64,000 nt of DNA from Azospirillum brasilense (lineage in GTDB: Bacteria > Pseudomonadota > Alphaproteobacteria > Azospirillales > Azospirillaceae): NCBI RefSeq assembly GCF_008365405.1, contig NZ_QOKV01000010.1, forward strand, positions 142,365-206,364, given 5' to 3'. Positions 1-8,649 of the stretch are shown piece after piece. Each line of letters begins with the position of its first letter. Position 1 is the first letter of the stretch. A model generated the notes under the pieces. The model ran no database searches. It saw only the letters and a program-made list of their open reading frames with translations, and was not told the origin of the DNA. Position numbers and translations under genes: made by a program.

Positions 1-752
1 GCAGCTTCCCCCAGGGGGAGCCGATCATCCAGTGCCGGGGCGTGCACAAGTGGTACGGCGAGTTCCACGTCCTGAAGAACATCGACCTGTCGGTCGCCAA
101 GGGGGAGCGGATCGTGATCTGCGGCCCCTCCGGCTCCGGCAAGTCGACCATGATCCGCTGCCTGAACCGGCTTGAAGAGCACCAGAAGGGCTCCATCGTC
201 GTCGATGGCATCGAGCTGACCGGCAATCTGAAGAACATCGAGCTGGTCCGCCGCGAAGTCGGCATGGTGTTCCAGCACTTCAACCTGTTCCCGCACCTGA
301 CCGTGCTGGAGAATTGCACGCTCGCCCCAATCTGGGTCCGCAAGAAGCCGAAGGCCGAGGCGGAGGAAATGGCGATGCGCTACCTGAAGCGGGTGCGCAT
401 TGCGGAGCAGGCGCACAAGTACCCTGGCCAGCTCTCCGGCGGGCAGCAGCAGCGTGTGGCCATCGCCCGTTCGCTGTGCATGAGCCCGAAGGTGATGCTG
501 TTCGACGAGCCGACCTCCGCGCTGGACCCCGAGATGGTGAAGGAGGTGCTGGACGTCATGATCGGTCTGGCCGAGGACGGCATGACCATGCTCTGCGTGA
601 CGCACGAAATGGGCTTCGCCAAGTCGGTCGCCGACCGCGTCATCTTCATGGACCGCGGCGAGATCGTCGAGCAGAACACGCCCAACGAGTTCTTCAACAG
701 CCCGCAGTCGGAGCGGACGAAGCTGTTCCTCAGCCAGATCCTGAACCACTGA
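1..752 (+). CDS. Polar amino-acid ABC transporter ATP-binding protein, 5' partial
   Basis: The ATPase subunit of an importer in the GlnQ/AapP family, which powers uptake of glutamate-, glutamine- or general L-amino-acid-type substrates at the inner membrane. The open frame runs to the left window edge; the GTG at 42 is internal, because the residues before it ([10 protein letters not shown]) match the usual N-terminal beta strand of the family. So only a few N-terminal codons are missing. Visible motifs are Walker [10 protein letters not shown], the Q-loop FQHFNLFPH, signature [14 protein letters not shown], Walker [14 protein letters not shown] and the switch histidine in CVTHEMGF. The permease and binding-protein genes must lie to the left. 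The exact substrate cannot be read from the ATPase. Confidence 0.93.
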   Translation, partial: SFPQGEPIIQCRGVHKWYGEFHVLKNIDLSVAKGERIVICGPSGSGKSTMIRCLNRLEEHQKGSIVVDGIELTGNLKNIELVRREVGMVFQHFNLFPHLTVLENCTLAPIWVRKKPKAEAEEMAMRYLKRVRIAEQAHKYPGQLSGGQQQRVAIARSLCMSPKVMLFDEPTSALDPEMVKEVLDVMIGLAEDGMTMLCVTHEMGFAKSVADRVIFMDRGEIVEQNTPNEFFNSPQSERTKLFLSQILNH

Positions 753-795
753 TACCCGCCGACCGCGTCGGAGTGGCTTGTTCCGGCGCGGTAAA

Positions 796-829
796 CCAGC
801 GCAACCCGCAACGAACGCTGGCGGGTTGT
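796..829 (+). other. Alternative hairpins in the leader of the aminotransferase gene
   Basis: Two inverted repeats compete here. CCAGCG (796-801) can pair with CGCTGG (816-821), and CAACCCGC (802-809) can pair with GCGGGTTG (821-828). They interleave, so both cannot form fully together. The second may be the weak terminator of the transporter gene; no T-run follows. An attenuator role is only a guess. Confidence 0.35.
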
Positions 830-894
830 GCCGGTTTCGGGTTGAATGCAGTCCGTTCGTGCTGTTTGCCGCTATGCACAACGGAGCCTGCCTG

Positions 895-1980
895 ATGGAG
901 CTGCTGAGTCCCCGTCCCGGAATTGGCCAGATCAAGCCCTACCGTCCCGCCCGACCACCGGAGGACGGGGCCGCCTGGGTCGATCTGTCGCTGACGGTCA
1001 ATCCGCTGGGACCCGGCAAGAAGGCGCTCACCGCCTACCGCCATGTGGCGGCGCAAATCCACCGCTATCCCGACTGGTCGCAGGACCGCCTGCGCCACGC
1101 GATCGCCCGGCGCTACGATCTGGACGCCGGCCACATCACCTGCGCCAACGGCTCCGACGAGATGATCCACCTCGTCACCCAGGCCTTCGCCGGGCCGGGG
1201 GACGAAGTGCTGTGCCACGAGCACGGCTACCGCGGCTTCATGAAGGCGATCCGCGCCGCCGGGGCGACCCCGGTCGTCGCCGCGGAACGGGATCTGGTCG
1301 TCGATGTCGAGGCGATGATCGACCGGGCGAACGAGAAGACGAAGCTCTGCTTCCTCGCCAACCCGAACAACCCGACCGGCACCTACATTCCGTCGGACAT
1401 GGTCCTGCGGCTGCGCGCCGGCCTGCCGTCGCACACTCTGCTGGTTCTGGACTCGGCTTACGCCGACTATTGCCGCCGCGACAACTACAGCAACGGGACG
1501 GAGATCGTCGAGTCTTCCGACAACGTCCTGATGGTGCGCACCTTCTCCAAGCTGCATGGGCTGGCCGGGCTGCGCGTCGGCTGGGCCTATGGCCCGGCGG
1601 GGGTGATCGAGGCGGTCAACCAGACGCGCGGCCCCTTCAACGTCGGGATCGCCGCCCAGGCCGCGGCGGAGGCCGCCATCGCCGACATCGAGCATGAGGA
1701 GGCGACCTTCGCCCACAACAGCGCGTGGCTGCCCTGGCTGAGCCACGAGCTGGAGCAGCTCGGCGTGCGCGTCTATCCCAGCGTCTGCAACTTCATCCTG
1801 GCGCGCATCCCGACCGACCCGTCGCTCGGCGTCCAGGCGGTGCTGGACCATCTGGCGCGCCGCGGCATCCTGGTGAAGCCCACCCAGGATTACGGGCTGG
1901 CCGACTGCCTGCGCATCACGGTCGGGCGGGAGGACGAAAACCGGGCTCTGGTCGCGGCTCTGGGAGAGATTCTGAACTGA
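895..1980 (+). CDS. PLP-dependent aminotransferase, HisC-like
   Basis: A 361-residue fold-type I aminotransferase of the histidinol-phosphate/aromatic aminotransferase group. Landmarks are NPNNPTG at about residues 157-163, the cofactor aspartate in LDSAYAD (about 186) and the Schiff-base lysine in TFSKLHGLAGLRVG (K219). The ATG at 895 is chosen because the family N-terminus begins near here; an upstream TTG at 778 would add 39 unlikely residues. The gene follows an amino-acid transporter ATPase by about 140 bp, which suggests amino-acid use rather than a his operon: no other his gene is near. Histidinol phosphate, aromatic amino acids or a cobyric-acid-type substrate are all possible, so no symbol is given. 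Its last 65 bases overlap the end of the convergent exporter gene. Confidence 0.88.
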   Translation: MELLSPRPGIGQIKPYRPARPPEDGAAWVDLSLTVNPLGPGKKALTAYRHVAAQIHRYPDWSQDRLRHAIARRYDLDAGHITCANGSDEMIHLVTQAFAGPGDEVLCHEHGYRGFMKAIRAAGATPVVAAERDLVVDVEAMIDRANEKTKLCFLANPNNPTGTYIPSDMVLRLRAGLPSHTLLVLDSAYADYCRRDNYSNGTEIVESSDNVLMVRTFSKLHGLAGLRVGWAYGPAGVIEAVNQTRGPFNVGIAAQAAAEAAIADIEHEEATFAHNSAWLPWLSHELEQLGVRVYPSVCNFILARIPTDPSLGVQAVLDHLARRGILVKPTQDYGLADCLRITVGREDENRALVAALGEILN

Positions 1981-2881
1981 TTTCCGGCTCCTCGCCGGGA
2001 ACCGGCTCGGGGATGAGATCAGGGATAGGATCTGGATGCTGGGCGTGTTCGCGGGCGAAGATGAACAGCCCGGAACCGACCACGATGACGATGCCGACCA
2101 GCGAGAGCAGGTCCGGCCACTCGTCGAAGAAGATCGCCCCGATGGCCAGCGCCCACAGGATCTGGCTGTACTGGGCCGCCCCCACCCGGTCGGCCGGGGC
2201 GAAGGCGGCGGCCAGGGTGAACAGGGCCTGGGCGGCGAAGGTCGTGGTGGCGAAGCCCACCGTCAGAATCCACTGCTCCCGCGTCGGCCACTCGAAGCCG
2301 GGGATCATCAGCAGGCCGGACGCGACGGCGGTCGACAGGAACACCGTCCCGATCAGGGTGAAGCGCTTCTCGGAATGCCCAATCATCCGCCCGGTGATGA
2401 CCACGACGGCGGAGCTGAAGGCGCAGCCGAGCGCCGCGAAATGGCCGGGCAGCAGTTCGCGGAAGCCGGGGCGGGCGACGATCAGCACGCCGATGAAGGC
2501 CGCCCCGATGGCCAGCCGCCGACGCCAGCGCACCGGCTCCTTCAGCACGACGATCGAGAGCAGCGTCACGAGGCTGGGCATCAGGAAGATCATCGCGAAG
2601 GCTTCCGCAAAGGGTAGGCTTCGGAACGACATGACGCTGAGCGGGGTGGACGCCGCCACGAAGACCAGCCGCACCGTCATCAGCCAGGGCCGGTTCCAGC
2701 GCAGCAGATCACCGACCCGGTCGCCCCTGGTCATGAAGACCGGGGAGAGCAGCAACGGCAGGATGTAGGCGAAGAACGTGACCTCGAAGGGGTCCAGCCC
2801 ATGCCCGATCGCCTTTACCAGCGCATCGCCCCAGGCGAAGAAGGCGAAGGCCAGGAACGCGAACAGAATGCCCTTCGTCAT
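1916..2881 (-). CDS. DMT superfamily (EamA) transporter
   Basis: A 321-residue inner-membrane protein with about ten hydrophobic segments in two EamA halves, as in drug/metabolite exporters. The first segment (LFAFLAFAFFAWGDALVKAI) carries the usual WGD/N pattern of the first helix. The C-terminal 40 residues form an unusual soluble tail rich in Pro and Glu (PDLIPEPVPGEEPEI and further PEPRPEP), encoded antisense to the end of the aminotransferase gene. It is the last gene of a minus-strand series that begins at cysK, 52 bp after an acetyltransferase gene, so it may export a metabolite of that group. The substrate is unknown. Confidence 0.85.
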   Translation of the reverse strand: MTKGILFAFLAFAFFAWGDALVKAIGHGLDPFEVTFFAYILPLLLSPVFMTRGDRVGDLLRWNRPWLMTVRLVFVAASTPLSVMSFRSLPFAEAFAMIFLMPSLVTLLSIVVLKEPVRWRRRLAIGAAFIGVLIVARPGFRELLPGHFAALGCAFSSAVVVITGRMIGHSEKRFTLIGTVFLSTAVASGLLMIPGFEWPTREQWILTVGFATTTFAAQALFTLAAAFAPADRVGAAQYSQILWALAIGAIFFDEWPDLLSLVGIVIVVGSGLFIFAREHAQHPDPIPDLIPEPVPGEEPEISSESLPEPRPEPGFRPPARP

Positions 2882-2933
2882 GGCGACGGACTCCCGGCGT
2901 TCGGAACGGCGAAGAGCGAACCTGGACGGCCCG

Positions 2934-3575
2934 TCACTCGTTGATCGGAATGTGCGGGGCCGAGGTCCGCGGCAGCCAGCCGAGGAGCCGGGGATCGCGG
3001 ATTTCGCGGGTCACATGCCGGTAGGGCACGAACCCCATCGACTGGTAGAGCGGCAGCGCCTTCGGATGGTCGAAGGTGCAGGTGTTGACGAGAAGCCGCG
3101 TCGTCCCGCCCTGCCAGGCCAGCCGGATCGCCGTGTCGAGCAGCCAGGGGCCGAGCTTCAGGCCGATGAAGTCCGGGATCAGCCCGAAATAGGCCAGATC
3201 GGTGTCCTCCTCCCGCCGGTCGATCTCGGCGTAGCCGGCCGGCGTGCCGTTCACGTAGAGGACCCAGATCTCGACCCGCGGGTCGGTGACGACACGCCCC
3301 AGTTCCGGCATCGGCATCCGCCGCCGCTCGTGCCACAGCCAGGGCTCGCCCACCGTGTCGTAGAGATAGCGGTAGTAGGAGGCGGTCGGCGGGTTGGCCC
3401 GCACCAGCGCCACGTCGCCCGCCGGGCGGGGCAGCGCCGCGTGGGCCGGTGGCGTCGTCATCTCCAGATAGGTGACGATGACGGACAGGCAGCCGGGCGG
3501 CGCCGGCGCCGCGAGCTGGGAGTGCGACAGGGACGTCCGGGGAGGCGGCGTCAGGGAGAATCGGTCTTCAGCCAT
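2934..3575 (-). CDS. GNAT family N-acetyltransferase
   Basis: A 213-residue GNAT protein. The acetyl-CoA site is in the region LAYFGLIPDFIGLKLGPWLL (about residues 125-145), followed by NTCTFDHPKALPLYQSMGF, the usual helix and beta bulge near the C-terminus of the fold. The start at 3575 is preferred because the conserved stretch VTYLEMT lies before the next ATG (3461), and no other start codon is available in between. It overlaps the upstream acetyltransferase gene by 25 bp, so the two are probably translationally coupled. The substrate is not predictable; small-molecule or protein amines are both possible. Confidence 0.85.
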   Translation of the reverse strand: MAEDRFSLTPPPRTSLSHSQLAAPAPPGCLSVIVTYLEMTTPPAHAALPRPAGDVALVRANPPTASYYRYLYDTVGEPWLWHERRRMPMPELGRVVTDPRVEIWVLYVNGTPAGYAEIDRREEDTDLAYFGLIPDFIGLKLGPWLLDTAIRLAWQGGTTRLLVNTCTFDHPKALPLYQSMGFVPYRHVTREIRDPRLLGWLPRTSAPHIPINE

Positions 3576-3985
3576 TTCTGCATCACGGTAACGGGACCGG
3601 TGGCATAGCCCAGCCGCTCATAGAACGCCACCACGGCGTGGTTCGTCGCGCGCACCATGAGTTGCGCCTTGGGCATGCCTGCCTCCACAAGCCAGCCCTC
3701 CGCCGCCCGGACCATCGCCCGGCCATGGCCGCGCCCGCGACAGGCGGGATCGACCGCCAGATAGTAAAACCAGCCGCGGTGTCCGTCATGACCGACCATG
3801 ACGGATGCGACGGTACGGTCCCCGTCGCGGCCGATCAGGATCGTGGCGTTCGGTTTCGATACCGCGAGCTCGATATCCGCTACCGGGTCGTTCCACGGGA
3901 CCACGAGGTTGCAGGCGGTCCACAGCGCCACCACGTCGTCGCGGTCCGCCGCCTCATAATGGCGGATGCTCAGCGCACCGCTCAC
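3551..3985 (-). CDS. ypeA: GNAT family acetyltransferase, YpeA-like
   Basis: A 144-residue single-domain GNAT enzyme. The acetyl-CoA pyrophosphate loop is visible as VDPACRGRGHGRAMV (R/Q-x-x-G-x-G/A type), and the C-terminal NHAVVAFYERLGY is the classic GNAT helix. The N-terminal phrase ADRDDVVALWTACNLVVPWNDP closely resembles E. coli YpeA, whose substrate is unknown. The ATG overlaps the sseA stop by 4 bp (ATGA), so it is in the same transcription unit. Expression is therefore tied to the cysteine/sulfur genes upstream. Confidence 0.85.
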   Translation of the reverse strand: MSGALSIRHYEAADRDDVVALWTACNLVVPWNDPVADIELAVSKPNATILIGRDGDRTVASVMVGHDGHRGWFYYLAVDPACRGRGHGRAMVRAAEGWLVEAGMPKAQLMVRATNHAVVAFYERLGYATGPVTVMQKWLKTDSP

Positions 3986-4869
3986 CGCTTCGCCGGCCCG
4001 GTTTCAAGCGGAAGGTCGCTGCGCAGCCCCCATTCCGCCCAGGACCCGTCATAAACGGCCACGTCCTCCTTGCCGGCCGCGGCCAGCCCGAGTGCCAGCA
4101 CGCAGGCGGTCACGCCGCTGCCGCAGGAGGCGACGATGGGACGCTCCAGGTCGAGACCGGCGCCCTTCGCCCGCTCCGCGATGGTTTCCGGCGGCAGCAG
4201 GGTCTTGCTCTCCGCGTCGATCAGGTCCGTAAAGGGCAGGTTCAGGCTGCCGGGGATGCGCCCGCTGCGGCGGCCCGGCCAGGGCTCGACGACAGCGCCC
4301 TCGTAGCGGTTGGCGCCGCGGGCGTCCACCACCTGATCCACTTGCGAGTCGATGTTGGCGAGCACGTCGTCGGCTCGGCGCAGCAAGCCGGGCCGCAGCG
4401 CCGCCGTGAACGCCGCCGGGGCCGGGTCGGCCGGGCCGGCTTCCAGGGAACGGCCCTCCGCGATCCATTTCGGCAGGCCACCGTCCAGAACGGCGACGGG
4501 GCCGTGCCCGAACAGGCGGAACATCCACCAGACACGCGCGGCGGCGGTGGCCATGCCAGCGCTGTCATAGACGACCACCGTGTCGCCGCTGCCGACGCCG
4601 AGCGCCCCGACCTTGGCCGCGAAGGTCGCCTCGTCCGGCACCATGTGCGGCAGGGGGTGGGTGTCCGGCTGCGCCACGTCGTCGATGTCGATGCGCACGG
4701 CGCCGGGAATGTGCCGCTCCAGGAACTCGGCGCCCGGGTCGCGGTCGGAACCGGGCATGAACCAGGAGGCGTCGAGGACGCGCAGGCCCGGCTGGCCCAG
4801 CCGTTCCGCCAGCCAAGCCGTCGGGACGATCGGGCCGGGGAGGGTGAGCGTGGTTTGCGACTCGGTCAT
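3982..4869 (-). CDS. sseA: 3-mercaptopyruvate sulfurtransferase
   Basis: A 295-residue tandem-rhodanese protein that would move sulfur from 3-mercaptopyruvate (a cysteine transamination product) to thiols or cyanide in the cytoplasm. The C-terminal active loop reads CGSGVTA with Cys248; this CG(S)GVTA loop separates mercaptopyruvate from thiosulfate enzymes. The N-terminal rhodanese domain is inactive and lacks a cysteine at the equivalent place (YDSAGMATAA). It lies 15 bp after alaX and overlaps ypeA by 4 bp. Being downstream of cysK fits a role in cysteine turnover. Confidence 0.92.
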   Translation of the reverse strand: MTESQTTLTLPGPIVPTAWLAERLGQPGLRVLDASWFMPGSDRDPGAEFLERHIPGAVRIDIDDVAQPDTHPLPHMVPDEATFAAKVGALGVGSGDTVVVYDSAGMATAAARVWWMFRLFGHGPVAVLDGGLPKWIAEGRSLEAGPADPAPAAFTAALRPGLLRRADDVLANIDSQVDQVVDARGANRYEGAVVEPWPGRRSGRIPGSLNLPFTDLIDAESKTLLPPETIAERAKGAGLDLERPIVASCGSGVTACVLALGLAAAGKEDVAVYDGSWAEWGLRSDLPLETGPAKR

Positions 4870-4884
4870 GAAGTATCTCCCCGT

Positions 4885-5592
4885 TCAATCACGCAGCGCG
4901 ACGATCACGCGCCGGTTCTGCTTGCCCTTGTTCTCGATCTTCACGACGTCGAGCCCGCCGATTTCGCCCAGACGCTTCACATGGGTGCCGCCGCAGGGTT
5001 GGCGGTCCACCCCGGCGATGTCCACCAGCCGGACGCGGCCGTGACCCCGCGGCGGCTTCACCGTCAGGGTGCGGATCAACTCGGGGTTGGCGTCCAGTTC
5101 CTCGTCGGTGATCCACAGCGAGCCGACCGGCGTGTCCGCGGCAACCAGCCGGTTCAGGGCCGCCGCGATGGCCTCCTTGTCGAGCCCCTCGGTCGGGACG
5201 TTGAAATCGACGCGGCTGCGCTCCGCCCCGACCTGAGCGCCGGTGATCGAGGCGCCGGGCAGGACCGCGCAGACGAGATGCAGCGCGGTGTGCATTCGCA
5301 TGTGGCGATGTCGGCGGTCCCAGTCGATCTCGGCTTCCACTGGCGTGCCGGGGGCGGGCAGGGGCGCCCCAGGCTCGAGCACATGGATGACGTCGTCCGG
5401 CCCGTCGCCCTTCACCGTGTCCACGATACGCAGTGTGGCACCGGCGATGCGCAGCAGCCCGGTGTCTCCGGGCTGGCCGCCGCCGTTGGGGTAGAAGACC
5501 GTCCGGTCCAACCGGATGCCCCGCTCGTCCGCGGATGTCACGGTGGCGGTGCAGGAGGTGGCGTAGGCGTCCTCGCGGAAGATCAGTTCCAT
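4885..5592 (-). CDS. Alanyl-tRNA editing protein (AlaX type)
   Basis: A 235-residue free-standing editing domain that hydrolyses mischarged Ser- or Gly-tRNA(Ala). The zinc ligands are visible: HTALH at residues 101-105 and a later CGGTHVKRLGEIG. The GGGQPGDTG motif near residue 37 is the AlaX/AlaRS editing-domain glycine-rich signature. The start is taken at ATG 5592 (MELIFRED); an earlier frame opening adds 19 Arg-rich residues without family support. It sits between cysK (16 bp upstream) and sseA (15 bp downstream). Pairing with cysK is sensible because serine is both a cysteine precursor and the mischarging substrate; that link is inference. Confidence 0.9.
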   Translation of the reverse strand: MELIFREDAYATSCTATVTSADERGIRLDRTVFYPNGGGQPGDTGLLRIAGATLRIVDTVKGDGPDDVIHVLEPGAPLPAPGTPVEAEIDWDRRHRHMRMHTALHLVCAVLPGASITGAQVGAERSRVDFNVPTEGLDKEAIAAALNRLVAADTPVGSLWITDEELDANPELIRTLTVKPPRGHGRVRLVDIAGVDRQPCGGTHVKRLGEIGGLDVVKIENKGKQNRRVIVALRD

Positions 5593-5608
5593 GGAACCTC
5601 GGGTGCGT

Positions 5609-6613
5609 TTACGAATCCAGCCAATCGGGCACGGGCAGATTCTTCTCACGCAGGAAGGCCGGATTGAAGAGTTTCGATTGGTAGCGCTGCCCTCCGTCGC
5701 AGAGAATCGTCACGATGGTGTGGCCCGGCCCCATCTCCTTGGCGATTCGGGTGGCCGCCGCCACGTTGATTCCGCTGGAACCGCCCAACACCAGACCCTG
5801 CGACTTGATCAGGTCGAAGATGACCGGCAGGGCCTCCTCGTCGGTAATCTGCAGCGCCTGATCGACCGGAGCGCCCTCCAGGTTGGCGGTGATCCGGCCC
5901 TGGCCGATGCCTTCGGTGATCGAGCTGCCCTCGGCCTTCAGCGTCCCATGGGCGTAGTGATGGTAGAGGGAGGCACCCATCGGGTCGGCCAGAACGATGC
6001 GGACGTCCGGATTGCGCTCCTTCAGCGCCAGCCCGACGCCGGCCAGCGTGCCGCCGCTGCCCACCGCGCAGGTGAAGGCGTCGATCCGCCCCTCGGTCTG
6101 GGTCCAGATTTCCGGACCGGTGGTCAGGCGATGGCCTTCGCGGTTCGCCACATTGTCGAACTGGTTGGCCCAGACGGCTCCGTTCGGCTCGGTCTTCGCC
6201 AGTTCCTCGGCCAGACGCCCCGAATAGCGGACGTAGTTGTCGGGGTTGGAATAGGGCACCGCCGGCACCAGACGAAGGTCGGCGCCGACGAGGCGCAGCA
6301 TGTCCTTCTTCTCCTGGCTCTGCGTCTCCGGCATAACGATGACGGTGCGGTAGCCGAGCGCGTTGCCGACCAGCGCCAGTCCGATGCCGGTGTTGCCCGC
6401 CGTGCCCTCCACGATGGTGCCGCCGGGGCGCAGCAGGCCCCGGCGTTCGGCGTCGCGGACGATGGCCAGGGCCGCGCGGTCCTTCACCGACCCACCGGGG
6501 TTGAGGAACTCCGCCTTGCCCAGGATCTCGCATCCCGTGGCCTTCGACGGCCCTTCCAGCCGAATCAGCGGCGTGTTGCCGATGGAGCCGATGAAGCCGG
6601 TGCGGATGTCCAC
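5609..6613 (-). CDS. cysK: Cysteine synthase A / O-acetylserine sulfhydrylase family
   Basis: A 334-residue fold-type II PLP enzyme that makes cysteine from O-acetylserine and sulfide. The PLP lysine is K44 in GGSVKDRAAL, the substrate loop is EGTAGNTGIG, and the phosphate-binding glycine loop is GSGGT. It starts with the family phrase IGNTPLIRL. It is a little longer than E. coli CysK and has a C-terminal extension (LFNPAFLREKNLPVPDW) typical of a bacterial CysK-like subgroup, so a cystathionine-beta-synthase-like activity cannot be excluded. It is the first gene of the six-gene minus-strand run down to the EamA exporter; 128 bp of non-coding DNA precede it. Confidence 0.9.
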   Translation of the reverse strand: MDIRTGFIGSIGNTPLIRLEGPSKATGCEILGKAEFLNPGGSVKDRAALAIVRDAERRGLLRPGGTIVEGTAGNTGIGLALVGNALGYRTVIVMPETQSQEKKDMLRLVGADLRLVPAVPYSNPDNYVRYSGRLAEELAKTEPNGAVWANQFDNVANREGHRLTTGPEIWTQTEGRIDAFTCAVGSGGTLAGVGLALKERNPDVRIVLADPMGASLYHHYAHGTLKAEGSSITEGIGQGRITANLEGAPVDQALQITDEEALPVIFDLIKSQGLVLGGSSGINVAAATRIAKEMGPGHTIVTILCDGGQRYQSKLFNPAFLREKNLPVPDWLDS

Positions 6614-6741
6614 GGACTGTCTCCCGAATCGAATGATGAACCGGGCAACACTATCGGATTGCGCACCAGGGAATTCAAGGTCGGCTTGTGAAATGCAGCA
6701 TTGAACGAAATTTCTTCGTTCTTTCTACTTCCCAGCCCTCT

Positions 6742-7350
6742 CTATTTTCCGATCCACTGGGCACGCAGCCGGTCACGGTTCCGCGCGAACCATCCCAGCG
6801 CGATGATGGCGATGGAGTTGTTGAGCGTGTTCTCGTCGAGCCGCCGGATCGCCTCGTCGGCCGGGACGACCATGATGCGGATGTCCTCATGCTCGTCCGC
6901 GCAGCCGCCCGTCGCGGCGAGGCCCCGGCTGTCCACCCGTCCGCAGAAGACGGTGACATGCTCGTCGTAAGCGCCCGGGCTGGGATAGTAGTCGCAGATC
7001 GTCTCGATGTCCTGGACGGTGCAACCGGCCTCCTCCATGGCCTCGCGCCGCGCCACCTGCTCGGGCGTTTCGCCCTCGTCCAGAAGGCCGGCGACGATTT
7101 CCGTGAGCCATCCCCGCCCGCCGGCCGAAGCCGAGCCGACCCGGAACTGTTCGATCAGCACCACGCTGTCGCGGTCCGGATCGTAAAGCAGCACGCCCAC
7201 GGCTTCGCCGCGCACGCAGACCTCCCGCGGCGGCAGGACACCGCTCCAGGAGCCGTCGAACTTCCTGTGGCGCAGGCGGTAGACGTCGACCTTGAGATAG
7301 CCGTCGTAGACTCTCTTCTTCTCTTGGACCTCGATGTCCGGATGATCCAC
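6742..7350 (-). CDS. NUDIX hydrolase, ADP-ribose pyrophosphatase type
   Basis: A 202-residue NUDIX enzyme probably splitting ADP-ribose or a similar nucleoside diphosphate derivative. The NUDIX box is complete: G-x5-E-x7-REAMEEAG at about residues 93-115, starting GLLDEGE. The region before it (VVLIEQFRVG) matches NudF/ADPRase proteins. GTG 7350 is chosen because AAGGAG lies 8 bases upstream; a TTG at 7389 would give 13 more residues without a clear binding site. It is followed after about 90 bp upstream by the HtrA-like gene on the other side, also on the minus strand, but with no tight coupling. Confidence 0.88.
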   Translation of the reverse strand: MDHPDIEVQEKKRVYDGYLKVDVYRLRHRKFDGSWSGVLPPREVCVRGEAVGVLLYDPDRDSVVLIEQFRVGSASAGGRGWLTEIVAGLLDEGETPEQVARREAMEEAGCTVQDIETICDYYPSPGAYDEHVTVFCGRVDSRGLAATGGCADEHEDIRIMVVPADEAIRRLDENTLNNSIAIIALGWFARNRDRLRAQWIGK

Positions 7351-7438
7351 GGGCGGGGCTCCTTGGCTTGCGGGGCGTGCACGGTCCAAGGATGTAGCGC
7401 ATCCGCCCGTCCGGGGCGAGGCGACCGGGGATTTTCCC

Positions 7439-8461
7439 TCAGAAGGTCGGGTTCAGCTTCAGCGTGCTGTAGCGGTCGGCGGACGGGACGGCGACCGGCT
7501 CCAGCTTGGGGCCGCGCAGCAGCTCCAGCGGCACGGTGACGCCGGCCGGGCCCAGGCCCCAGACTTTGCGATAGAAATCCGCCAACCCCTTTGGCCGCTG
7601 GCCGGCGACCCCGACAATCATGTCGCCCGGTTGGATTCCCACGGTCGCCGCGGGGCTCTGTGGGGTGACCCGCTCGACCATCAGGCGGCCCTGCTCCTCG
7701 CGCAGCGTGACGCCCAGCCACGGCCGCGCGGGTTCCTGCCGCCGTCCGAACGCCAGGAGGTCGGCCAGGATCGGCTTTAGGGCGGAGACCGGAACGAACA
7801 TGTTGCCGGGAATGCCGCCATGGGCCGGAACCGCGTCGCGCACGATCAGCGAGCCGATCCCGACCAGTTCGCCCTTGCGGTCGATCAGGGCGGCGCCGTT
7901 GAAACCCATGATCGGTGGTGTGGTGAAGATCGCCTCGTCCAGCAGATACTCCCAGTAACCGGCGAACTCGCGTTTCGCGGCGATCAGCACCGGCTGCACC
8001 CCGGTGGACCCTTGCCGGGTGAGCACCATGGCGCGCTCCCCCTCCTTGATCGCGTCGGAGTCGCCGAGCCGGACGGGTGCGGCGCTGAACCCCATGCCGG
8101 CGCGCAGCAGCCCGAAGCCGCTGGCCTGATCGTAGGCCACGAACTCCGCGGGATAGCCGCGCCCCTCGCCGGTGGTGACCTGGAGCTGCGCCGCCTCCAG
8201 AATCGTGTAGCCAATAGTGAGGATCAGTCCGGCCCCGTCGATGACGACGCCGGTCCCCTCGCGCTCCGTGCCGAGCGAGCGAGCGCTCTGGCTGTCGGGA
8301 AGGATGGTGGCGGAGATGCGGACCAGGGCGCCCGACAGCTTCGCCGCGTCGAGCTGGTCGGCCCGCGCCGCAGGGATGGGAAGAAGCACCGTGAGGAAGG
8401 CCGCAAAGAAGGTCGCAAACAAGGTCATCGTCCGGGGGATGCGGCGCCAGCGACCCGTCAT
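7439..8461 (-). CDS. Secreted HtrA-like pseudoprotease with PDZ domain
   Basis: A 340-residue exported protein: signal peptide with hydrophobic core at residues 13-30 ending AARA, a trypsin-like double barrel (about 38-225) and a PDZ domain (about 233-320, with WLGV and VGIQPGDMIVGV). It aligns with DegP/DegQ, but all three catalytic residues are gone: the His position is Y85 (LTIGYTI where proteases have NNHV), the Asp position is G115 (SGFGLL instead of TDLALL), and the Ser position is N188 (GFNGAAL instead of GNSGGAL). It should therefore be a periplasmic binding or scaffolding protein, not a protease. GGGAGGG just before ATG 8461 supports the start. Partners are unknown. Confidence 0.85.
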   Translation of the reverse strand: MTGRWRRIPRTMTLFATFFAAFLTVLLPIPAARADQLDAAKLSGALVRISATILPDSQSARSLGTEREGTGVVIDGAGLILTIGYTILEAAQLQVTTGEGRGYPAEFVAYDQASGFGLLRAGMGFSAAPVRLGDSDAIKEGERAMVLTRQGSTGVQPVLIAAKREFAGYWEYLLDEAIFTTPPIMGFNGAALIDRKGELVGIGSLIVRDAVPAHGGIPGNMFVPVSALKPILADLLAFGRRQEPARPWLGVTLREEQGRLMVERVTPQSPAATVGIQPGDMIVGVAGQRPKGLADFYRKVWGLGPAGVTVPLELLRGPKLEPVAVPSADRYSTLKLNPTF

Positions 8462-8649
8462 TTTTCCCTCCCTTGGCGGAGTCGAGTCGGGCGGACGCCG
8501 GATTGCTCGATCCCCGGATTAAACATGAGCGTCGGGGCGCTTCCATCAAGGGGTTCCCCGATTCGACCGAAGCCTCTCTGACCGGTCCGTGAAACCTCCG
8601 CCCGCCGCGCAACGTTACCCGTATCAGCGACACCACGAAGGACGGGACG

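Noticed and set aside
2934..3985. A frameshifted single acetyltransferase gene
   Set aside because: The two GNAT frames overlap by only 25 bp and each has a complete fold with its own acetyl-CoA region, so they are two genes.
3805..5667. A 620-codon plus-strand open frame
   Set aside because: It covers ypeA, sseA and alaX antisense; those have catalytic motifs and it does not.
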